From: an archaeon
Lineage (GTDB): Archaea > Asgardarchaeota > Hermodarchaeia > Hermodarchaeales > Hermodarchaeaceae
Reading direction: 5' to 3'
NCBI GenBank assembly: GCA_016550485.1
Contig: JABXGV010000071.1
Span: 1 to 14,137 of the forward strand
DNA: 14,137 nucleotides
Below, piece by piece: positions 1-6,019 of this stretch (the stretch's first letter is position 1; each line of letters opens with the position of its first letter). Position numbers and translations under genes: made by a program. The notes beneath the pieces are model-generated. The model was given only the letters and a program-made list of their open reading frames with translations, was not told the origin of the DNA and searched no databases.

Positions 1-999
1 GAGGGCACGCTTTGCCTCATCCACGAGCTTCTTCGCTCGTTTCTGGACGCGTTCTGTGGCGCCGCAGCCATGAAGCATTTCGATGACCTTCACAACATCC
101 CGGTCTCGGGGCTTCTTGGCTCGGAGCACTTTGAGGAGAAATTCACAATCCGCCTTAGCGAGCAGTTCCAGCGAATAGAGGATAACGACGTTACCGAGCT
201 TGTGCTCGTAGATGTCCTTCCCCACCCGCTTACCCAGCTTCTCTGCCTCAGCAAAGAGGTCCAGCATGTCATCTGCCATCTGGAAAGCAAGGCCTCCCTT
301 CCAGCCAAAGTCGCGGGCAGCCTGCCGTAGCTTATCGGAACCGCCAGCACAGACAACACCCACTTCACAAGCAGCGCGGATGAGAGCAGCGGTCTTTTTT
401 CCAATCATCTTCTCATAATCTTTTATCGTCACTTTCTCATAGCGGTGTTTGTCGACATACTGGACGCCGTGTTCCACCTGCTCAAAGAGAACATCAAGCC
501 TTTCCCCTTCTACGATATCCCGGATAGCCTCTGCAACCAGTGCGGCAACCGCCGTGGGGTTTGGCGATCGAAGCACTCCTTCCTCAATAGCTTCGCGATA
601 ATGGGTCGAAGCTAGGATGCCAAGGCTCAAGCCAAACTTCTTCCAAGTAGTTGGCAGGTTTCGTCGAACATCCGCGTCGTCAATAATATCGTCTAAGATT
701 AGCGAATAGTTATGGACAAGTTCGATGGCGGCAGCTGCGCTTAGAGCATCCTTTTGGGATCCTCCTGATGCTTCACAGAAAGAGAGGGTCATGGCTGGTC
801 GGAGCCGCTTACCACCAGCTTTCACCTGATGAAATACAACCTCATAGAAGTCTTTAGCAGCTCCTACTTTGAGGAGTTTCAGCATCTCAGCATCAACTCG
901 CCGCCCAATCTTTCCAAGAACGCGAATTACATCTGTCAAAATAGTCCACCAATTTCGAAGGGAAGTTATCTCATGCTTCTGCCTTTTACACTTTTCCAC
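1..999 (-). CDS. Geranylgeranyl diphosphate synthase (polyprenyl synthetase), partial at the left edge
   Basis: This trans-isoprenyl diphosphate synthase should condense isopentenyl diphosphate with allylic diphosphates to make the C20 precursor of archaeal ether lipids, in the cytosol. The frame is open from about 999 to base 1, so the C-terminus lies outside. Visible motifs are GGKRLRPAM near residue 70, the first Asp-rich motif DDIIDD at about residues 103-108, RR shortly after it, the conserved KT in GKKTAALIRAA, and the second Asp-rich motif in FQMADDMLD. The residue five before the first motif is Tyr (HNYSLILDD); an aromatic there is known from archaeal type I GGPP synthases and suggests a C20 product. 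No in-frame ATG lies near the N-terminus. GTG at 999 is preferred, with TTG at 1002 possible; an in-frame stop lies upstream and there is no clear ribosome binding site. It is transcribed divergently from the polyprenol-kinase-like gene. Family assignment is firm; start and exact product length are less so. Confidence 0.93.
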   Translation of the reverse strand, partial: MEKCKRQKHEITSLRNWWTILTDVIRVLGKIGRRVDAEMLKLLKVGAAKDFYEVVFHQVKAGGKRLRPAMTLSFCEASGGSQKDALSAAAAIELVHNYSLILDDIIDDADVRRNLPTTWKKFGLSLGILASTHYREAIEEGVLRSPNPTAVAALVAEAIRDIVEGERLDVLFEQVEHGVQYVDKHRYEKVTIKDYEKMIGKKTAALIRAACEVGVVCAGGSDKLRQAARDFGWKGGLAFQMADDMLDLFAEAEKLGKRVGKDIYEHKLGNVVILYSLELLAKADCEFLLKVLRAKKPRDRDVVKVIEMLHGCGATERVQKRAKKLVDEAKRAL

Positions 1000-1036
1000 C
1001 AACCAGCTCTGGTGCCTTCGGAAACAAGCCTTTAAC

Positions 1037-1046
1037 CTTAAATATC
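1037..1046. promoter_or_regulatory. Shared TATA element between divergent genes
   Basis: The element reads CTTAAATATC on the plus strand and GATATTTAAG on the minus strand, so it is TATA-like in both directions. On the plus strand it lies about 50 bases before the ATG at 1093, giving a leader of roughly 20 bases. On the minus strand it lies about 40 bases before the GTG at 999. It is the only AT-rich box in the 93-base gap. Whether both directions fire from it is inference. Confidence 0.5.
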
Positions 1047-1092
1047 AAGTGGACTGCATTAAGCTCAGATATCATCCTTGAGGAAACTGACT

Positions 1093-1995
1093 ATGTCTAA
1101 TCCTTTAGCAATATTCGGTATCCCAAACTTCGCGTGGGACATCCTCGCCCTTGTGATTACCTTTATCGTGATTTTCCTGCTTATCAAGATCAACGATTGG
1201 CTACGAGTCCGAGAAAAAATCCCGCTAGACATCTCCCGGAAAATGGTTCACACCTTTATGGGACCCGTATACATCCTTTGCTGGCTACTGTTTTCCCACG
1301 ACGCACTAAGTCGCTACTTTGCCGCAGTAGTTCCAGTACTCTTTGCAATAATCTTCGTGGCAATCGGTACTGGCGTAATACAGAGAGATGAATTCGTAAA
1401 AACCATGTCTCGAAGTGGAGAGGCACAAGAGCTACTCTTTGGGTCATTCCTATATAGCCTAGTCCTAGTCTGGCTTACAATTGCCTGCTGGTTTGTCCCA
1501 GTTACGCTGCCTACCGCAGCTAATCCTTTAGTTAGTCCTACAGGAGAACCTGTGTATGCCCAGTTTGTCCCCACAGCAATCCTTGTCATAGCTCCCCTTG
1601 CGGGCGGAGATGGCTTCGCTGACATCATCGGGCGTAAATGGGGTAAACGGAAATACAAGATCTTCGCTGAGAAGAGCATTGAAGGCAGTCTCGCCATGTT
1701 CATCTTTAGCTTCGTATTCAGCTACGTAATCTTGGGCATCTACTGGCTAATCTACAATCCACTATATCCAGAAGCTTTCAGTCTACTCAAGCTCCTTGTA
1801 CCTATCCTCATTATCTCGCTAGTCGCCACTGTGGTCGAAGCCTGCTCACCAAAGAACTTCGATAATCTGCTAGTTCCAGCCTTCATCTTCGTCACCATCT
1901 GGGGACTCCAGATGCTCTATTACTGGGAGCTATTCAACGCCCTTCCACTATGGATAAACTATCCCTGGAAAATCTGGACATTCACTCCAGTCTAG
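1093..1995 (+). CDS. Dolichol/phytol kinase-like membrane protein, copy 1 (COG0170 family)
   Basis: This is a 300-residue polytopic membrane protein of the dolichol kinase / phytol kinase family, whose known members use CTP to phosphorylate a polyprenol or phytol at the membrane. Family motifs are RKMVHTFMGP at residues 49-58, GGDGFADIIGRKWG at 171-184 (the CTP-binding type loop), EKSIEGSLAMF at 193-203 and EACSPKNFDNLLVP at 249-262. About seven hydrophobic helices separate them. ATG at 1093 is chosen because GAGG at 1080-1083 sits nine bases upstream and because the second copy starts the same way (MSNPLAIFGI versus MVNPLAMFGI); a TTG at 1078 would add five residues. It lies beside a divergent GGPP synthase, so the substrate may be geranylgeraniol or a longer polyprenol. 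Compared with the neighbouring copy it carries about 19 extra residues in the loop before the CTP motif (about 138-157). Substrate is not determinable from sequence alone. Confidence 0.82.
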   Translation: MSNPLAIFGIPNFAWDILALVITFIVIFLLIKINDWLRVREKIPLDISRKMVHTFMGPVYILCWLLFSHDALSRYFAAVVPVLFAIIFVAIGTGVIQRDEFVKTMSRSGEAQELLFGSFLYSLVLVWLTIACWFVPVTLPTAANPLVSPTGEPVYAQFVPTAILVIAPLAGGDGFADIIGRKWGKRKYKIFAEKSIEGSLAMFIFSFVFSYVILGIYWLIYNPLYPEAFSLLKLLVPILIISLVATVVEACSPKNFDNLLVPAFIFVTIWGLQMLYYWELFNALPLWINYPWKIWTFTPV

Positions 1996-2104
1996 AAGCG
2001 TCACACCGAAGGATATCGTCATTGGAAAGAGTCCCGTACCGCCACCTAGTGGTAAAACCTTGAGGCTTAGTGATTCTTCCAGTGATGGTTTCTTTCCTTC
2101 GAAA

Positions 2105-2115
2105 GATATAATATT
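2105..2115 (+). promoter_or_regulatory. TATA box of second kinase-like gene
   Basis: GATATAATATT lies in the 176-base gap between the two paralogues, about 60 bases before the ATG at 2172. A transcript start near 2138 would leave a leader of about 35 bases containing the GGAGGT at 2157-2162. This also argues against the ATG at 2127, which would fall before the expected transcript start. The second copy therefore probably has its own promoter. Confidence 0.6.
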
Positions 2116-2171
2116 CAAATAGTAGCATGTATGGCATCCGCTTCTTGTTAAGATTCGGAGGTTTAGGTCAT

Positions 2172-3017
2172 ATGGTAAACCCCTTGGCTATGTTCGGTAT
2201 AGCAAACTGGATCTGGGACATCATCGCCCTTGTAATCACCTTCGCCCTAATTATGGTGCTGATTAGGCTCAATGACATCCTTCGTAACCGCGACAAAATC
2301 CCCACCTATGTTTCTCGCAAGGTGTTCCACACCTTCGCGGGCCCGCTATTCATCATCTGCTGGTTGCTGTTTTCTGGTGACCTGCTAAGCCGCTACATAG
2401 CCGCCATTGTGCCATTGATTTTCGCGATGCTTTATGTCGCGGTTGGCACTGGTGTATTAAAGAATGAGGAGTTCGTCCAGCTTCTCACACGGAGCGGCAA
2501 ATCCCGAGAACTTCTCTTTGGAAACTTCCTTTATTGCCTGGTGATGGTGTGGGTCTCTATTGCCTGCTTCTTTATTCCCGTAGACAAGTTCGCAGGAGTG
2601 CCCTTCATCCCCACGGCGATTCTGGTCTTCGGACCCATGGCTGGAGGTGATGGCCTCGCTGACATGGTTGGCCAGAAGTGGGGCAAGCACAAGTTCAAGG
2701 TCTTTAGCGAGAAGAGTGTCGAAGGCACCTTAGCCATGCTGGTCTTCGGTTTCCTCTTCACCTATGTTATGCTAGCCATATTCAGTATAATCCTGAACCC
2801 AGTATATCCAGCCGTCTACAGCCTCATGAATCTCCTAATACCTGTTATCGCCGTCAGTTTGGTAGCAACGGTCGCAGAAGCCCTATCACCCCGAAATATT
2901 GACAACCTTGTTGTGCCGGTGTGCATCTTCCTCGTGCTGGGGCTCTTCTGGTACCTTAAAATCCTTGGAATAATCACATTATATCCATCTGCAATCTGGA
3001 ACTTCACGCCAGTCTAA
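2172..3017 (+). CDS. Dolichol/phytol kinase-like membrane protein, copy 2 (COG0170 family)
   Basis: This is a 281-residue paralogue of the preceding gene, alignable from end to end and roughly half identical by eye. Family motifs are RKVFHTFAGP at residues 49-58, GGDGLADMVGQKWG at 158-171, EKSVEGTLAML at 180-190 and EALSPRNIDNLVVP at 236-249, set among about seven hydrophobic helices. All presumed CTP-binding residues are kept in both copies, so neither looks decayed. ATG at 2172 is chosen because GGAGGT lies nine bases upstream and the N-terminus then matches copy 1; ATG at 2127 would add a non-matching extension. Both copies end in the same signature, W(T/N)FTPV. The pair looks like a tandem duplication followed by divergence, perhaps for two prenol chain lengths or two steps. 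That role is inference. Confidence 0.82.
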   Translation: MVNPLAMFGIANWIWDIIALVITFALIMVLIRLNDILRNRDKIPTYVSRKVFHTFAGPLFIICWLLFSGDLLSRYIAAIVPLIFAMLYVAVGTGVLKNEEFVQLLTRSGKSRELLFGNFLYCLVMVWVSIACFFIPVDKFAGVPFIPTAILVFGPMAGGDGLADMVGQKWGKHKFKVFSEKSVEGTLAMLVFGFLFTYVMLAIFSIILNPVYPAVYSLMNLLIPVIAVSLVATVAEALSPRNIDNLVVPVCIFLVLGLFWYLKILGIITLYPSAIWNFTPV

Positions 3018-3111
3018 ATCCCGCTTCCCTTTCACGCCATTCATGAGGATGATATGCTCGCTGATAAAGCTGTCACCCACAACCTGCAATGCTGATCATG
3101 CAAAGCGTATC

Positions 3112-3121
3112 TCTTTATAAG
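3112..3121 (+). promoter_or_regulatory. TATA box of MFS gene
   Basis: TCTTTATAAG lies about 70 bases before the ATG at 3189. A transcript start near 3143 would give a leader of about 45 bases containing GGAGG at 3176-3180. It suggests the transporter is transcribed separately from the kinase-like genes. Confidence 0.6.
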
Positions 3122-3188
3122 GACTGGCAAAGCTAGGTACACCCTGTTCAGCATCTAAATTGCGGAATCATTAGTGGAGGAAACTATT

Positions 3189-4409
3189 ATGGGCAAATCT
3201 TCAGGCGTTAAGATTTATGGATATCGCTGGGTTGTTTTAGTAGCCTTCATGCTCATCGCTGCGGTCACCCAAATCCTATGGATAACTTTTGCACCTATTT
3301 CGAGTTATGTTGCACCTTTACTCGGTGTGACGGACCTTGACGTCGCGTTACTCTCGTTGATTTTCATGGTTGTCTACATACCCGTTTCAATTCCCTCCGC
3401 TTATCTCATCGATAGCAAGGGTTTTCGGTATGCCTGCGGGATTGGCGCTATTATCACAGCGTTCTTTGCAGTTCTCCGCGCCTGGGCTTCTCTATCCCTC
3501 AGCTATCCTCTGCTTCTTGTGTTTTCCGCAGGAATTGCCATCGGACAACCGTTCATCTTCAATTCCCCGACCAAAATCGCACGCCGCTGGTTCCCAGCAA
3601 AAGATCGTGCACTCGCCACAGGCTTAGGAACGATGGCAATCTTCTTGGGCATTATGCTAGGGCTCCTCATCACACCCTTTCTCACCTATGGCATTGTCGG
3701 CTTCCCGATGATGATGTTCATCTACGCCGCTATCGCTGGCGTCGCAGCAATTCTCTTCATTATTGCGGCGAAGGAGCGCCCACCAACACCCCCTGAACCC
3801 GGTGAACCCGACGAAGAGAAGATGATGACGGGGCTCCGTCGCATCATTGGTATCAAGCAGTTCATCCTCTTAGAATTCCTCTTCCTCATTGGAATGGGAA
3901 TCTTCAATGGTGTAGCTACCTGGATAGACCTGATTCTCCTTGGTCGTACTACCGATCCCACACAAGCCGGCATTATAGGCGCAGTCCTGATTCTCGGTGG
4001 CATCATCGGTGCAGTGATACTCCCCGAACTCTCCGACAGACACCAACGCCGCAAGCCCTACATACTTATTTCACTCCTCCTAGCAGCCCCCCTCACCTTC
4101 ATTCTCGCCTACCACACCGACTACCTAATACTCATTATTTCGTCGTTCCTACTCGGCTTCTTCCTTATGCCCACTCTCCCCATTGGCTTGCAGGCAGGTG
4201 CTGAGATGACCGCTCCAATCCCCGAAGGCACATCTGCTGGGTTGCTTATGATATTTGGTCAATCAGGCGGCATAATCCTCATCTTCGCCATGTTCTTCGT
4301 CAATGAAATATTCCTCTCCTTCTTCTGGGCGATGGTGATGCTAGTAATCCTCAACGCTATCGCATTCCTTGTAGCCCTCCTCTTCAAAGAAACGCTACCA
4401 AAACACTAA
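3189..4409 (+). CDS. MFS transporter, FLVCR-like
   Basis: This is a 406-residue major facilitator superfamily protein with about twelve hydrophobic helices and a hydrophilic central loop rich in Pro and Glu (about residues 198-215). The opening (YGYRWVVLVAF, then TQILWITFAPISS), the helix pair around FMVVYIPVSIPSAYLIDSKG and the cytoplasmic motif RRWFPAKDRALATGLG resemble the FLVCR group of transporters. Animal FLVCR proteins carry choline/ethanolamine or heme; what archaeal relatives carry is unknown. ATG at 3189 follows GGAGG with an eight-base spacer; a GTG at 3174 overlaps that ribosome binding site and is rejected. It lies 171 bases after the second kinase-like gene with its own TATA box. 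Membership of MFS is near certain; the FLVCR subgroup is a moderate call from motif memory. Confidence 0.85.
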   Translation: MGKSSGVKIYGYRWVVLVAFMLIAAVTQILWITFAPISSYVAPLLGVTDLDVALLSLIFMVVYIPVSIPSAYLIDSKGFRYACGIGAIITAFFAVLRAWASLSLSYPLLLVFSAGIAIGQPFIFNSPTKIARRWFPAKDRALATGLGTMAIFLGIMLGLLITPFLTYGIVGFPMMMFIYAAIAGVAAILFIIAAKERPPTPPEPGEPDEEKMMTGLRRIIGIKQFILLEFLFLIGMGIFNGVATWIDLILLGRTTDPTQAGIIGAVLILGGIIGAVILPELSDRHQRRKPYILISLLLAAPLTFILAYHTDYLILIISSFLLGFFLMPTLPIGLQAGAEMTAPIPEGTSAGLLMIFGQSGGIILIFAMFFVNEIFLSFFWAMVMLVILNAIAFLVALLFKETLPKH

Positions 4410-4419
4410 CAGTATCCTT

Positions 4420-4441
4420 CCCGGAGCCACTCGACTCCGGG
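4420..4441. terminator. GC-rich hairpin after MFS gene
   Basis: CCCGGAG (4420-4426) pairs perfectly with CTCCGGG (4435-4441) around an eight-base loop, starting 11 bases after the MFS stop. No strong T-run follows; only a short GTTTTGG occurs 10-16 bases later. It sits in the convergent gap between the MFS gene and the leftward pair, so it could mark transcript ends or stabilise a 3' end. Confidence 0.4.
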
Positions 4442-4553
4442 GCTATTCCTGTTTTGGCTGATAGCTTCCTCCTAGAAAAAATTCAGGCCAACCTCCAAGT
4501 ATTGTTCAAAGTCTCAGCTGAAGTTCAAGTAATCTAATTAACAATTTAGCGCT

Positions 4554-4775
4554 CTATCTCCCGGTGGGTGTGAAGGCCCCTGTCCTCATCTTAACAAGTG
4601 TTCCCACATCAGTGCCTATCCTGTTCCCACATTGGCAAAGCACCTCATCGCCCTTTCTTAATGTATAGTCTTCTTGTATTCGTGCCTTGTAGCAGCGCAA
4701 GATTCGGCCCTTTCCACTCTTGAAATACCTGAAAATTTTCCTCTGACAACGGGCGCATTTGATGGTAATCAGCAA
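4554..4775 (-). CDS. Small zinc-ribbon protein, conserved hypothetical
   Basis: This 73-residue basic protein has two cysteine pairs, CARC at residues 7-10 and CQCG near residue 47, with another Cys at 28 (LRCYKARIQ). The C-x2-C ... C-x-C pattern is typical of a small zinc ribbon. The start is TTG at 4775: GGTGA (minus-strand sense, at 4786-4782) lies six bases upstream, there is no in-frame ATG, and an in-frame TGA lies upstream. It begins 18 bases after the stop of the leftward gene at 4794, so the two probably share a transcript. I do not recognise a named family. Nucleic-acid or protein binding is a guess from the zinc motif and basic charge. Confidence 0.7.
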   Translation of the reverse strand: MLITIKCARCQRKIFRYFKSGKGRILRCYKARIQEDYTLRKGDEVLCQCGNRIGTDVGTLVKMRTGAFTPTGR

Positions 4776-4793
4776 GGGAAATCACCGACTTGA

Positions 4794-5273
4794 TTATTTT
4801 GCGGCAGCAGTCCACTTCGCAGCAAGGAGGTCCCGGTTGGGCTTGTAGACCTTACTGAAGAAGCCATGCTGTGATATGAGGATTTTCTGGTCAAACTGGC
4901 GGACTAGCTGGAGTGCCTCCTCCCACGCCTGAGCGAACCCCTCACCGAAGCGTGATTCAATCTGTCGAGCAAACTCCTGTTCGGTCTGCACCTTTCCACC
5001 AATGATGAACCATTCGGTGCCCTCAGAGTCCTTTGTTTTTAGGGCCATTTCGTTCCCTAGGTGGAAGAACTCTGGAGTTTCGGCGACGGGCTCGGCTTTT
5101 ATATCGCAGACTCGCCTTGGTGGCGGCTCCTTGGCTCTGAAGCCCCGCTTGGCAGCGGCATAGAATATTGCACGGTTTAACCCCCAACTCTTGGCTAAGG
5201 GTTCAGGAACACCCAGCACCAATGCCCTTGCTGCCTGCAGGACAGCCATGACTTGGAAACGTCCAACAGCCAT
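4794..5273 (-). CDS. Conserved hypothetical protein, about 159 residues
   Basis: I do not recognise a named family. The N-terminal third is helical, with MAVLQAARALVLGVP, then a run around KSWGLNRAIFYAAAKRGF that looks strongly constrained. The middle (about residues 75-100) is polar and includes EWFIIGGKVQTEQEF. The C-terminal part, around AWEEALQLVRQF and HGFFSKVYKPNRDL, looks like an amphipathic helix plus a basic end. There is no signal peptide or membrane helix. ATG at 5273 is preferred because the strongly patterned sequence starts there and a GGGGT lies nine bases upstream; ATG at 5291 would add six residues. It leads a two-gene leftward unit with the zinc-ribbon gene and is divergent from the gene at 5417 across a gap holding one AT-rich promoter region. 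The function cannot be stated. Confidence 0.72.
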   Translation of the reverse strand: MAVGRFQVMAVLQAARALVLGVPEPLAKSWGLNRAIFYAAAKRGFRAKEPPPRRVCDIKAEPVAETPEFFHLGNEMALKTKDSEGTEWFIIGGKVQTEQEFARQIESRFGEGFAQAWEEALQLVRQFDQKILISQHGFFSKVYKPNRDLLAAKWTAAAK

Positions 5274-5345
5274 AATACTTGTACCCCACATTCAGTGGTG
5301 CAATAAGTCTGGTACGCCATCTCGTGTATGGTTAATCTTACCGGC

Positions 5346-5359
5346 TTATGTTAAATAGG
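5346..5359. promoter_or_regulatory. AT-rich promoter element in divergent gap
   Basis: TTATGTTAAATAGG lies about 65 bases before the TTG start at 5417 and is a plausible TATA region for that gene. Read on the minus strand (CCTATTTAACATAA) it is also TATA-like and lies about 75 bases before the ATG at 5273. Use in both directions is inference. Confidence 0.4.
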
Positions 5360-5403
5360 TATACTCTCCATTGTTATGTCTGTACCGGATTCGAAAGCAA
5401 TTC

Positions 5404-5410
5404 GAGGTGA
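5404..5410 (+). promoter_or_regulatory. Ribosome binding site fixing a TTG start
   Basis: GAGGTGA, complementary to the conserved archaeal 16S rRNA 3' end, lies six bases before the TTG at 5417 and decides that start. Confidence 0.75.
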
Positions 5411-5416
5411 CACGGT

Positions 5417-5911
5417 TTGGAAGGTAAATCCGATCCGTTAATCAAGATTCTCAAGTCCCAGTTGAGCCACGCAGGGGGATGGATAAACACCATCCTGCAG
5501 GAAATTGCGGCTTTGGATGAGAAAACAAAAGTTAGTCTGCTCGAAAAGACTGGAAGATACTGCGCGGAATGCCATTCCATGGCTACAGTGAAGCGCATTG
5601 TTAAAGAAACCAAGGATATGCAGGAACGAATAAAGCGTTTGAAAGAACAATTACACTTTCCTGAAATGAAGGTAAAGGGTAAGGACCCGATAGAATCTAT
5701 TACGCTAGAATATCCCAAGATGGATCAGCCTTGCATCTGTCCGCTAGTTCAATATGGTGTTGTTGATTTGAACACAACCCTCTGCGAGTGTACTAGGGGT
5801 TGGATTAAGGCTAATTTTGAGGTTTTGCTCGAGCAGCCAGTACGGGTGACCATTGAGAAGACCGCTGCCTTCGGAGATGACAGGTGTAGATTCAAGGTCT
5901 ACCCCGCATAA
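5417..5911 (+). CDS. DUF6144-like cysteine-rich protein
   Basis: This 164-residue soluble protein has the pattern I associate with the DUF6144 / ATC-hydrolase-like group: an N-terminal GRYCAECHS (about residues 46-54), a helical linker rich in Lys and Glu (about 65-80), then CICPLV (about 106-111), CECTRGW (about 124-130), a strand around PVRVTIEK and the end GDDRCRFKVYP. The spaced cysteines (C-x2-C, C-x-C, C-x-C and a late single Cys) suggest metal or ligand binding. The start is TTG at 5417: a perfect GAGGTGA at 5404-5410 lies exactly six bases upstream and no ATG lies nearby. There is no membrane segment. Family placement is from remembered motif layout and moderate; biochemical function is unknown. 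Confidence 0.7.
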   Translation: MEGKSDPLIKILKSQLSHAGGWINTILQEIAALDEKTKVSLLEKTGRYCAECHSMATVKRIVKETKDMQERIKRLKEQLHFPEMKVKGKDPIESITLEYPKMDQPCICPLVQYGVVDLNTTLCECTRGWIKANFEVLLEQPVRVTIEKTAAFGDDRCRFKVYPA

Positions 5912-6019
5912 CCCTCGCTAAACCTGTGTGCCTACTCGCTTTTGATAATAGGATTGGAGGATACACGAAAGGATAAAGGCAATAACGTTTCCACATTCAG
6001 GAAACCTACTCTCGAATGT

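Noticed and set aside
90..418. Open frames on both strands inside the GGPP synthase gene
   Set aside because: They are shadow frames; only the continuous minus frame carries both Asp-rich motifs.
2127..2171. ATG at 2127 as start of the second kinase-like gene
   Set aside because: It lies before the expected transcript start, does not match the paralogue, and lacks a ribosome binding site, while 2172 has GGAGGT.
5942..6019. TTG at 5942 as start of the large pentapeptide gene
   Set aside because: It is not excluded, but the added 26 residues show no domain pattern and overlap a TATA-like box; ATG at 6020 is preferred.
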